A stretch of DNA of 36,912 bases from the NCBI GenBank assembly GCA_903960945.1, contig CAJCCR010000079.1, positions 1 to 36,912 of the forward strand, given 5' to 3'. This document shows positions 1 through 8,717 of the stretch, piece after piece; positions within the stretch are counted from its first letter, which is position 1, and every line of letters begins with the position of its first letter. The notes under the pieces were generated by a model. That model made no database searches, was not told the DNA's origin, and saw only the letters and a program-made list of their open reading frames with translations. Source of the DNA: an uncultured Planctomycetaceae bacterium. Its GTDB lineage: Bacteria; Planctomycetota; Planctomycetia; Gemmatales; Gemmataceae. The position numbers were made by a program, and so were the translations under genes.

Positions 1-1
1 A

Positions 2-88
2 AGATCAATCGAAGCCTTAAGGCGTATGGAGCTTTACATGGATAATAAACCATTGATGAAGGCAGAGCAAATCAGACTGGCAGCTTAA
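2..88 (+). CDS. C-terminal end of an unidentified CDS entering from the left edge (RSIEALRRMELYMDNKPLMKAEQIRLAA*)
   Basis: Open frame 2 from the left edge to TAA at 86-88; its stop interlocks with the convergent cupin stop, as at other gene pairs in the window. Too short to identify. Confidence 0.45.
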   Translation, partial: RSIEALRRMELYMDNKPLMKAEQIRLAA

Positions 89-414
89 AGATAATCTTCA
101 CGAATGGGACTAAAAATATCAAGGGCTTCAGCACCTTCTTCAAACGACCAAACCTGATGAACCACATTTGAAGGAATGCGATAAAAATCGCCTATGGCAA
201 GTTCTTTCTTTTCATCACCTATTTTAAAAACCGCCCTACCCTTGAGCACAATTCCAATTTGCTCATGAGGATGGGAATGGCTTTTAACTTCCGAATTAGG
301 CTCCATCTTAACTAGCGACATCATCATCTGGGAAGCAGCGCAGGTGGTGATACTAACCCCAGGAAAGATATTGTGCTTTGCCAATTCATTAGGAAGAGGA
401 AAAAACTCACTCAT
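85..414 (-). CDS. Small cupin-domain protein (109 aa)
   Basis: Cupin-like 'VKSHSHPHEQIGIVLKGRAVFKIGDEKKELAIGDFYRIPSNVVHQV'. ATG at 414 (MSEFFPLPNELAKHNIFPGV) is preferred over the longer ORF start at 558, which would overlap the neighbouring gene. Confidence 0.78.
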   Translation of the reverse strand: MSEFFPLPNELAKHNIFPGVSITTCAASQMMMSLVKMEPNSEVKSHSHPHEQIGIVLKGRAVFKIGDEKKELAIGDFYRIPSNVVHQVWSFEEGAEALDIFSPIREDYL

Positions 415-442
415 AGTAATTTTGTCCGGACAAATTAAACGG

Positions 443-1711
443 TTACTTGGATCCAACCAAAAAATGAAACTCGGCTGTTTGCCTAATGATGAGTGACATG
501 GTACTTGGTTCGAAAACAATCGATCCAGCACCTTCAGGCTGCCAGCTTTTAGGATCAAGCGCCATGATACTATTCATGATGTTTTGCACATTCTGAATGA
601 ACACAGCTTGATTATAATTCCCGGGCATATTCATGTTCATATTGCCAATGATATCACCAATGGGATAGGCCCTAGTGGTCATGGTTTCTTTGGCACGATC
701 GGGGCTGGTGATATGGATTGTTTTCTCTTTGATCACATACGATAGCCCAAGATCAGAAAGAACTTTCCGCAGGATTGTACGAGTACTCCAACCCCGGGAG
801 TTAACAGTAATCGGCGTTTCAGTGGTGATATTCATCAATTGCAATGCTTGTTGATCAATCACCAAGGGGCTGCCAAATTGTTTTTCCATGATATCAAGGA
901 ATGATTGGAAGGGCTCATTCTTAAGGCTAAAGGTTAAAGGGGATGACATCGTATTCATGATTTTGCGATCTTCTTCACTAACTTTAGCGCCCGCAGTACG
1001 GCGTTTAGATTTCTCAACCCAATCATCAGGGAATGATATATCACCAGTGACGGGAATTGATGCTTTAAGAATATCTCTTTGCAGCGCAAGCATCATATCG
1101 GAGCGAGTGGCACGAAGTTTGGATTCAGCACCGATATTATCTTGAAACTTGCTAAGTCTTCCAAGAGCTTGTACCTCGAGATTATTTGGATACTTTTTTG
1201 CAAGTTCATCAAAGCTACGGTTAGCTTCGGCAGTTTGGCCATCTTTACGAAGATTTTTAATTGAGTCTATATTTCTGGAAAGCTTTTCATTTTCTCGTGA
1301 AGTGCGGTCGATATCAGCAATGCGCTCATTGGCTTGCGCTTGCGATTGAACTGCATCCAGATTCTTGGAAGCGGATGCGCCAATATTCTTTTCATAAACT
1401 TTAATTTGGGATCGGATACTACGGGCAAGAGAATCACGTTTTTCTGCAGGAAGCAGTTCATCGCTTTCGATGCTTTCGAGAATCGGTTTCAAATATTCTG
1501 CAGCTCTTGTGAGCGAAAACTTTGACAATCTTAAACCTTCTGTCAAAGCCTGCTTTGCTTCATTCTCTCTTTTTTGTATTGCAACTTCCCGGAGCTGGCG
1601 AGCACGCGTCACTAACTCATCTTCTGCAATAACAGTCGAGTTATTGATGGAAGCTATCACCATGAAAGTGGCTGCGATTGTAAGTAGATTTTTACGGTAT
1701 GCTAATAACAT
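443..1711 (-). CDS. Exported protein with coiled-coil/TPR-like region and C-terminal secretin/STN-like domain
   Basis: N-terminal signal-like hydrophobic stretch; C-terminal 'NITTETPITVNSRGWSTRTILRKVLSDLGLSYVIKEKTIHITSPDRA' resembles the short N-terminal domain of secretins/TonB receptors. Confidence 0.72.
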   Translation of the reverse strand: MLLAYRKNLLTIAATFMVIASINNSTVIAEDELVTRARQLREVAIQKRENEAKQALTEGLRLSKFSLTRAAEYLKPILESIESDELLPAEKRDSLARSIRSQIKVYEKNIGASASKNLDAVQSQAQANERIADIDRTSRENEKLSRNIDSIKNLRKDGQTAEANRSFDELAKKYPNNLEVQALGRLSKFQDNIGAESKLRATRSDMMLALQRDILKASIPVTGDISFPDDWVEKSKRRTAGAKVSEEDRKIMNTMSSPLTFSLKNEPFQSFLDIMEKQFGSPLVIDQQALQLMNITTETPITVNSRGWSTRTILRKVLSDLGLSYVIKEKTIHITSPDRAKETMTTRAYPIGDIIGNMNMNMPGNYNQAVFIQNVQNIMNSIMALDPKSWQPEGAGSIVFEPSTMSLIIRQTAEFHFLVGSK

Positions 1712-1864
1712 GTCCGAGATCCTCCCGAACCAAAAAACTGGTTGTTAAATTCCTAAAGTTATTATACTACCAAAAAAGACCACACAACTAAAACCAATAA
1801 TTAATTTGTGAGTAATGGTATCTCGAAACAAAAACTTTAAAAATTCGAATGGGCTCAACGCAGA

Positions 1865-3226
1865 TCAATCACCGGATATTAGCTTTGAAAGGATCGGGGA
1901 GATTTCTCCAGCGAGAAAGACCGATCCGGTGATGCACAGAATGCCGGGGTTGGGCGTTGCAAAAAAAGCTTTTCTTCCAGCTTCTTCTAAAGTTTCACCA
2001 AGAAAAGCTTCACCAGTGCTGTTTTGGGTCCAAATGTCTAACAATTCTTCCGGCTTTGCTGCTCTTGGGCTGTTTATCGATTGCGCAAAGATAACCTTGG
2101 TAAATATTCCTGAGAATTCTTGAAACATGCCAGAAATGTCTTTGTCGGAACTAGCGCCAAAGAGTAATACCCTTGGAACTTCTGGAAAACTTTCTTTGAT
2201 GGTTCGCACCAACGCCGCGGCTGATGCACGATTATGGGCGCAATCAACCACAACCCATGGGCTTTGACATATAACTTGCATACGGGCAGGCCATTTTGTA
2301 TTTCCCAACCCCCATTGCACCGCTTCATCCGAAATCACAAATCCCAATAAACGCAATTCTTCTACCGCGCTTACAACTATCGCAGCATTTGCTGCCTGAT
2401 GCTCACCCAGTAAAATCATTTCCATCCAAGGCCATTGTTTTTTTTGAGTTTTAATCTGTACTGAAGGTGCAACAATCAAACTATCTTTAAAAATCCCAGG
2501 CCGATAATCCCAACTAAAATCCACATTGGCTTCAACCAACTTAGAACCCACCGTAGATGCAATATCTTCAATGACTTGCCTAGGGCCTGAGTTGCAAACC
2601 CCGCTAATAACCGGAACGCTAGGTTTAATGATTCCAGCTTTTTCCCTAGCAATATGTAAAAGTGTAGGCCCAAGCTGCTTTTCGTGATCCAAGCTAATGC
2701 TGGTAATGATAGAAAGCAAAGGATTGCAAACATTGGTGGAATCCAACCGACCTCCCAACCCAACTTCGAGAATTGCAAAATCGACTTTGTTTTCCAAAAA
2801 ATAAATGAATGCAACAACGGTTGCAACTTCAAAAAAAGTGGGCATAAACCCAAGTGGCTCGCACTGCGGAAACCCAATGGCTGTTTTGATCTTCGTAAGA
2901 ATCAAATCGAGCGAATCCGCAGAAATGTTTTGGCCATTGATACTGAACCGCTCTTCCACAAAAAACAAATGAGGAGAAGTATATAGCCCTGTGCGAAATC
3001 CCTGCTGTGAAAGAATTGCAGCAAGCATGGCAGAAGTCGAACCCTTACCCTTGCTCCCCGCCACATGAACGAAATTAATTTTTTTTTCTGGGTTACCGAG
3101 AAGGTCTAAAACCTTGCGCATCCGATCGATTTTAAAATCATCCGGGGTGGGAAGGCGATGCTCGAAATTAATCAAGCCGTACCAGAACCCCCGGGGTGAC
3201 TCATCAAGGTGTTTCGAAGAAAGCAT
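1865..3226 (-). CDS. folC: Folylpolyglutamate synthase / dihydrofolate synthase
   Basis: 'NFVHVAGSKGKGSTSAMLAAIL' P-loop, 'EVGLGGRLDSTN', 'VVDCAHNRASAAAL': Mur-ligase/FolC motifs. Confidence 0.95.
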   Translation of the reverse strand: MLSSKHLDESPRGFWYGLINFEHRLPTPDDFKIDRMRKVLDLLGNPEKKINFVHVAGSKGKGSTSAMLAAILSQQGFRTGLYTSPHLFFVEERFSINGQNISADSLDLILTKIKTAIGFPQCEPLGFMPTFFEVATVVAFIYFLENKVDFAILEVGLGGRLDSTNVCNPLLSIITSISLDHEKQLGPTLLHIAREKAGIIKPSVPVISGVCNSGPRQVIEDIASTVGSKLVEANVDFSWDYRPGIFKDSLIVAPSVQIKTQKKQWPWMEMILLGEHQAANAAIVVSAVEELRLLGFVISDEAVQWGLGNTKWPARMQVICQSPWVVVDCAHNRASAAALVRTIKESFPEVPRVLLFGASSDKDISGMFQEFSGIFTKVIFAQSINSPRAAKPEELLDIWTQNSTGEAFLGETLEEAGRKAFFATPNPGILCITGSVFLAGEISPILSKLISGD

Positions 3227-3286
3227 AAATACCGGCCCATCCCAAGATGGCTAAGGTTCAACACAGGCAAAACGCCTACCTATAGC

Positions 3287-5548
3287 TTATTCACCTTGGA
3301 CAGGCATGCAAATCTGCTCGAGCAACTTTTCACATTTTTCTTGAACTAAATTGGCAAGATTAGGCAATGGCTGGCCTTCAACCAACCCCTCCGCCAAGCT
3401 TGCTAAAATCCTTGGGAACGCATAAAGAGAAGCGCAGCCATCAAGGGTAAGAGGCTCCATCCTGCTATGCCTGCCTTTTTTTTCCATGTCTTGCCAGGCC
3501 TGTTTTCCCTTACCAACAAGCATCATGTCGGTCTCGGGCCTAAGAAGAATCAAATGATCGATTACAGCGGGCTCCAAATCCCAAGCAGAAAGTTTAACTG
3601 CGAGATCTCGGGATTTCCCCTGACCATTAGCCAAGAATAGCCCAATCCCGACTTTCCATGGCTGACCATCTCTGCAAACCCAATGCGCAAGTGTAATCGC
3701 ACCATAAGTTGGGTGATCACCGAATGTCCATTCCGATACCACATGCTGTAAACGCCATGGCCCAACCTTAAGTCCTTGATCATGGCAAAGATGCAGCAGA
3801 CTACCCAAACCGGCCTGCAATTCTTTTGTCGCACCAGCAAGTGCACCCTCAGGAGACAACTGCTCCTTGGCAAGAGAAAATTCTTGCGCCCATAGCTGGC
3901 TCAAGGCTTCAGGCTGAAGTTCCTGTATTCTTTTTTCTTCTTTCAGTTCTGCGGCAGATGCATTTTTAAACTCGCCACTGATTGGCAAGCTGTTTCTGAG
4001 TTCGGCTTTTTCAATCTGCGCCTCTTTTCCCATATGGCATTCGGGGGTAGTATCCAGAATAACCATTGATCGGACTCCCTCAGGCAATTGGTCCTGTGGA
4101 ACTTCCAACTCGACGGAATCAACATGGTAGCCCACGGATGAAGTTTGGCCAGAAGATGAAGTAGGAACCTCGTTGATTGATTCGCTTTCTGCCCCATAAA
4201 CAATTTTGTCAAAGAAATGCCTGAATTGTTGAAGCATATCTCGAAGAGTCGGTTCGGTTCTTGCGATACGATCGATTTGTTCCAAAGTAAAAGGATAAAA
4301 CTCTGGAAGGCTTTTAAAATTTGGCAAACCACGAAGTGCAGGTTCGAGCCTAGCCAACACAACTTTCCGCACCAGTTCAAATGGGGGCGCATCAAGCTTC
4401 ATGCATTTGATTGTGCCATACCCAGGAACATGAACCGGATTATTAAGCCTGTCTTGAATATAACCATCAAGCGAGGGAATGAATCTGTTCCATAATCCGC
4501 GTTCCGCAAAAACGAGAAAGCTGATGCCATCAAGCTGATGCATCGCTTTAACAATACCTGCGAAAAAGGTTTCAGCAGTTTTGTGGGCATCATCATTTCT
4601 TCGGGCAAGCAAAAGATCTTCCAATTGATCAAATGCGATAACAACCGGGATACGGAGTTCCTGCATTACACCCATCATGGCCTTAAAAAGCGCAAGCACA
4701 AGGTCCTGCCTGCCTGGATGCATTTTAAAATCGAGTTCTGCAAAGCCATAAGTTAGAAAGCTTGCCAACTCGGTCTCATCCTGAAGCAAAACCGATCTAG
4801 CAAAACCCTGCAAAATAGCATGTCGCATCATAGCAGCAGCATCGTGACCAGAAGTACGATCGACATATTCGCAAACAAGTTCAAAAGCCCGATAACAAGT
4901 TAATCCAGCTTCATCACAAAGCTTACGCACCATACCAGGCGACTTAGCATCCTGACTTGGTCGAGACAAAGCATCGATGAGCCATTGGGTTCGCTCAAGG
5001 GCTTGAGTGCTACCTAGGCCAAAAGTTTTCGCAATCCATCCCAAGCCAGGCGGTGGGAAAAGATCGAGCCTTTCCTCGGAGGAAAGATCTGAAAGGGTGC
5101 GGGTTAAAAGCATACGAATCAACTGCTCGCCCACATATTCGAGGGGCCTGCTGTTTCGTTGTTTACCACCCCCAAGCAAGGTGTCAAGCAACTGAAACAA
5201 AAGGTACTCTAAAAAATCGGTGTCGCGTTGATAAGAACCGGGGGTGACAAGTAATTGCCAATTACCTTCCATGCCATGTTTGATGGAATGCAAAAGGTGG
5301 GTTTTACCTGCGCCCTTATTTCCAAGAATTGGAACCACTTCAGAATGCGTATTCGGGGTGTATCGGTATTGATCAACAACACGGAGTAGTTGTTCACGTT
5401 CGCGCGAATAAAGCTCGGGAACATGATAAGTCGAACAAACTTCATCATCCGGATTGCGGGCAAAATAATTCCGGAATGGGTTACCTTGGCGCTTGAGCCA
5501 ATCGATAGCATTCTGATGATTCGGTTCGTTAATTAAAAGCTGGGACAT
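3287..5548 (-). CDS. Large P-loop ATPase (AAA/STAND-like) with uncharacterised C-terminal domain
   Basis: Walker A 'LGNKGAGKTHLLHSI', Walker B-like 'VVIAFDQLEDLL'. Start at MSQLLINEPNH (5548), 19 nt downstream of the upstream gene's stop. Confidence 0.88.
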   Translation of the reverse strand: MSQLLINEPNHQNAIDWLKRQGNPFRNYFARNPDDEVCSTYHVPELYSREREQLLRVVDQYRYTPNTHSEVVPILGNKGAGKTHLLHSIKHGMEGNWQLLVTPGSYQRDTDFLEYLLFQLLDTLLGGGKQRNSRPLEYVGEQLIRMLLTRTLSDLSSEERLDLFPPPGLGWIAKTFGLGSTQALERTQWLIDALSRPSQDAKSPGMVRKLCDEAGLTCYRAFELVCEYVDRTSGHDAAAMMRHAILQGFARSVLLQDETELASFLTYGFAELDFKMHPGRQDLVLALFKAMMGVMQELRIPVVIAFDQLEDLLLARRNDDAHKTAETFFAGIVKAMHQLDGISFLVFAERGLWNRFIPSLDGYIQDRLNNPVHVPGYGTIKCMKLDAPPFELVRKVVLARLEPALRGLPNFKSLPEFYPFTLEQIDRIARTEPTLRDMLQQFRHFFDKIVYGAESESINEVPTSSSGQTSSVGYHVDSVELEVPQDQLPEGVRSMVILDTTPECHMGKEAQIEKAELRNSLPISGEFKNASAAELKEEKRIQELQPEALSQLWAQEFSLAKEQLSPEGALAGATKELQAGLGSLLHLCHDQGLKVGPWRLQHVVSEWTFGDHPTYGAITLAHWVCRDGQPWKVGIGLFLANGQGKSRDLAVKLSAWDLEPAVIDHLILLRPETDMMLVGKGKQAWQDMEKKGRHSRMEPLTLDGCASLYAFPRILASLAEGLVEGQPLPNLANLVQEKCEKLLEQICMPVQGE

Positions 5549-5567
5549 AGTAACTCCATTTGGTAAA

Positions 5568-6317
5568 TCAGCCAGCACTGCACAAGGCAATTGAACTGTC
5601 ATCCGGATTAAATACAGCAGCAGCGGGCCCTAAACTTGCATAACAGGCAATTTCATGGCCAGCCATCAAGGCTAACTCAGGCTTGGGAATTTCATAAAGT
5701 GGGCCGGTCCATGGATGCAACTCAATGAGTTTCTTCTGCCTTAAATTACGCAGCGCATCATGAAAAGCCCCCGGTGTAATCCCTGGGTATAAAGGCGTTA
5801 ACAGTTGATAAAGATAATAAAGCTGACAATCCCCTGCTCTGCCCGAATCACTCCATTCCTTCAAAAGAATGAAAATATGTTTAGCAGGCGAACTAAAATC
5901 TTCTAATAAAGGTGCGCCCAATTTCATGGGTGCTCCCAATTTCAGGGCGATCGAGCCCGCAACTTTCTCCAAAGATTGATAGAAAGCGATATCATCATTT
6001 GCGGGATTAATAACGCTCTTTTCAGCCGGGGATTCGATTATTGCGGATGCATTTTCCAACAACCTATCAATCTTAATTCCTTCCAACACCGCACGAATAC
6101 CCAGACGAGTAATCTTGACCATTTCGGTAAAGGGCTTGGTGGATTGTTCAACCACCTTTAATAACCGCATCTCAAAACAATATTTCGCTGCAAGCTTTCC
6201 TGATGCAGATAGAGGAAACAAACCCTGCACACCTTTTTTGTTAAACAAAGAGCAAACGCCAGCAGATTCCAAGGCAAAGCTTAAGGCATGCAATATGATG
6301 ATTTGTTGATCCGCCAT
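5568..6317 (-). CDS. Uncharacterised 249-aa protein with winged-helix-like C-terminal segment; first gene of the pair with the 3287-5548 ATPase
   Basis: Single long ORF; 'LYYLYQLLTPLYPGITPGAFHDALRNLRQKKLIELHPWTGPLYEIPKPELALMAGHEIACYASL' has helix-helix-wing character; close spacing to the ATPase gene. Confidence 0.75.
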   Translation of the reverse strand: MADQQIIILHALSFALESAGVCSLFNKKGVQGLFPLSASGKLAAKYCFEMRLLKVVEQSTKPFTEMVKITRLGIRAVLEGIKIDRLLENASAIIESPAEKSVINPANDDIAFYQSLEKVAGSIALKLGAPMKLGAPLLEDFSSPAKHIFILLKEWSDSGRAGDCQLYYLYQLLTPLYPGITPGAFHDALRNLRQKKLIELHPWTGPLYEIPKPELALMAGHEIACYASLGPAAAVFNPDDSSIALCSAG

Positions 6318-6554
6318 GCCCCCTCCTTGGGTCTTTAAATCTCTAGCCTAGTAATCACTTCTTCCATGAAGTAACGCAATCAGGCCATAATCCGAGCGTA
6401 GCATAGCTTTTTATTAATAAGAAAGGCAAGATCACAAAGGAACCTAACATGTAAAGCTTTGGAGTAGAAACCCGGCTTACCAATTAGGGCAAACAAGGAA
6501 GCTTAGAGGGTTTAGCCCGGTATCCGCACAAAGTGCTCAAGAGCCTGTTTTACT

Positions 6555-7142
6555 CTAAGGAGCTAGGTCGATATCAAGCTCCCGGATTTTAGCGCCCTGC
6601 AAAATCAATTCCAACAGTTCATCCGGTTTTGTTGCAACCAACAACAGTTGTCTGAACTTTGGCTTTACAAAACCCTGCTCAATCATTTGATCTATCCATG
6701 CCAGCAAAGGATCAAAAAAACCTGCGGTATTTAGAATTCCGATTGGATTATGATGGATACCAAGTTGCGCCCAGGTGAGTATTTCAAACAATTCATCGCA
6801 GGTTCCAAAACCACCAGGCAATGCAATAAAAGCTTCCGATTTTGAAGCCATCAAAGCTTTTCTTTCATGCATGGAATCAACAACAAACAATTCGGAAAGG
6901 CCTTTGTGGGCAACTTCTTTTTCAACTAATTTAGTTGGGATAACACCTATGACATGGCCATTTGCAGCGAGACAAGCATCTGCAATAACGCCCATGAGGC
7001 CAATATTGCCTGCGCCATAGATGAGCTTAATTTTTTCTTTTGCGAGCAAAGTTCCCAAATGGGATGCAGCGCTGGCGAAGATGGGATTATTTCCGGATCG
7101 AGAGCCACAAAAAACACTAACACTTTGTATTTTAACTGACAT
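6555..7142 (-). CDS. LOG family protein (TIGR00730-type; Rossmann-fold nucleotide phosphoribohydrolase)
   Basis: 'SVFCGSRSGNNPIF', 'LIYGAGNIGLMGVIADA', 'MHERKALMASKSEAFIALPGGFGTCDELFEILTWAQLG': PGGxGT..E signature. Confidence 0.93.
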   Translation of the reverse strand: MSVKIQSVSVFCGSRSGNNPIFASAASHLGTLLAKEKIKLIYGAGNIGLMGVIADACLAANGHVIGVIPTKLVEKEVAHKGLSELFVVDSMHERKALMASKSEAFIALPGGFGTCDELFEILTWAQLGIHHNPIGILNTAGFFDPLLAWIDQMIEQGFVKPKFRQLLLVATKPDELLELILQGAKIRELDIDLAP

Positions 7143-7151
7143 AAAAGCACC

Positions 7152-8717
7152 TCACAAAGCCACCCCATACTGGATTTTAAAAGTTGCACCAAAACCTTTT
7201 TGCGAAGAAACAGTCATTTTCCCGCCCGACTTATCCAGCACCGATTGTACAAAGGAAAGCCCCAATCCCATGCCCGAACCAAGACCTTCAAAGATTGCAC
7301 TTTCCCTGCGAGTGGAAAAATAAGCTTCGGTACACCTTGCAACAACCTCGGGGCTCATTCCTGCGCCATTATCTTGCACTTCCAAAATAACATTATTTGA
7401 AAGGGAGGAAAGGCTGAATGAAATTCTTCCACGCCATGCCGCAGCCTCGATGATCGTTGCTTTTGATTTTTGAATATCATTAATTTGCTGGCTTCTAGCT
7501 TGTTCTCGCAAAGCAAGACGCTGTTCAAAAATGGCATCACGAGCGTTAAAAACAAGATTTTCAAGGATCTGTTGTAGATGAGAGGGATCAGCTTTAATAA
7601 AGATTTCGCTTTCAGTTTGCCCAGTAATTTCAAGATCTATTTTCCACTTATCATTAGCAAGGGCTTTCCAATTGGAAACAGTTCGAATAACCAACTCATT
7701 CAAATCAAACCGTACGGGTTCGAATTTATCATCCTGCCTGCGAACCGCACGGAGGATTTGTTCCAACCTATCCGCAACTGCACCGAGGGTATTTTCCACT
7801 TCCCCAAGCATGGAAGAAGTATTTTGATCAAGTGCCTTGTTTGAAGTGCATCTTCGAAGTAGATCAAGAGGCCGAACCAAAAGGTTTTTAATATTGTGGG
7901 CATAAGAACCTGCCATGATTCCGACACCTGCATACATTTGAGACCTTAGTTCCACGGAATCTTTTTCTGCGGCCTTTGCAACAAGTTGTTGTGCTAGCAG
8001 TTCTTTTTCCGCCAACGCTGCAGCTTGCGCCACCTTTTGCGACTGAACGAATCGTGATCGCTCCCTAAAATAGCTGTAAAAAGACTGGATTGTAACTGCA
8101 AAGGCAAGGCCAGCACCGACAAGAAAAAGCCAGCGCCCGCGCGAAAGTTTCTCCTGCTCGATAGATCTTCTACGATCGTACGCATGAAGCTGGTAATAGA
8201 GCTTTACCTTGGCATTATCTGCAATGGTGTATTCGAGAATCTGGGATTGCTCGGGCTGAAAAGGAAGCCCTGAAGCCCAACGAATCGGACGGTCAGACTC
8301 TTCTGCAATTGTAATTTCGATTTCATAAAAAGTAGGAAACAAAGGAAGAATACCAGGGTGAATTTTTGTCGGGGGCTCTCCAAGAGCGCGGAGATGCTGA
8401 TATATTTCTTCCCTGCGAACCAATACCAATTGATTCAATCCATCCTGCAATGATTCTACCTTGGTGTTTTCAGTATCTGCGAGCTTCCGATAATTATCAA
8501 TTAACTCTGGTAATGATTTACGAAACACCCTGGCTTCTTCCAGCCATTCCTTCAAGATGTTCTGTTCATACTTCGCCTCACCCTTGATCCAAAACAATAA
8601 TGCATCGGAAATAGCAAACAAGGCTATGGCCCAAAAGAATAAAGGCAGAAGGAATAAATACAAACCAAATCGTGGTGTATTACTTTTATCTTGGTTTAAA
8701 AGGCTTGGGTTATTCAC
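7152..8717 (-). CDS. Membrane-bound sensor histidine kinase (GTG start)
   Basis: Two hydrophobic segments flanking an extracytoplasmic region; H-box 'GSYAHNIKNLLVRPLDLL'; N-box 'LQQILENLVFNARDAI'; 'DNGAGM' and 'GLGSGMGLGLSFV' ATP-binding motifs. Confidence 0.91.
   Translation of the reverse strand: MNNPSLLNQDKSNTPRFGLYLFLLPLFFWAIALFAISDALLFWIKGEAKYEQNILKEWLEEARVFRKSLPELIDNYRKLADTENTKVESLQDGLNQLVLVRREEIYQHLRALGEPPTKIHPGILPLFPTFYEIEITIAEESDRPIRWASGLPFQPEQSQILEYTIADNAKVKLYYQLHAYDRRRSIEQEKLSRGRWLFLVGAGLAFAVTIQSFYSYFRERSRFVQSQKVAQAAALAEKELLAQQLVAKAAEKDSVELRSQMYAGVGIMAGSYAHNIKNLLVRPLDLLRRCTSNKALDQNTSSMLGEVENTLGAVADRLEQILRAVRRQDDKFEPVRFDLNELVIRTVSNWKALANDKWKIDLEITGQTESEIFIKADPSHLQQILENLVFNARDAIFEQRLALREQARSQQINDIQKSKATIIEAAAWRGRISFSLSSLSNNVILEVQDNGAGMSPEVVARCTEAYFSTRRESAIFEGLGSGMGLGLSFVQSVLDKSGGKMTVSSQKGFGATFKIQYGVAL

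Noticed and set aside
443-558. N-terminal part of the 85..558 cupin ORF (MILKAGSLKVLDRL...)
   Set aside because: Would overlap the 3' end of the 443..1711 gene in another frame; an internal ATG at 414 gives a complete cupin without overlap.
2476-2877. 133-aa minus-strand ORF inside folC in another frame
   Set aside because: Same-strand out-of-frame ORF within a well-identified folC.
3287-6317. Calling the ATPase pair a BREX or other named defence system
   Set aside because: No methyltransferase, phosphatase, helicase or nuclease partner nearby; neighbours are folC and a LOG gene, so a named system is not supported.
6318-6554. 237-nt gap with G-rich/GC patches considered as a possible tRNA or small RNA
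   Set aside because: No cloverleaf, no T-loop GGTTCRANYCC and no convincing hairpin with U-run.
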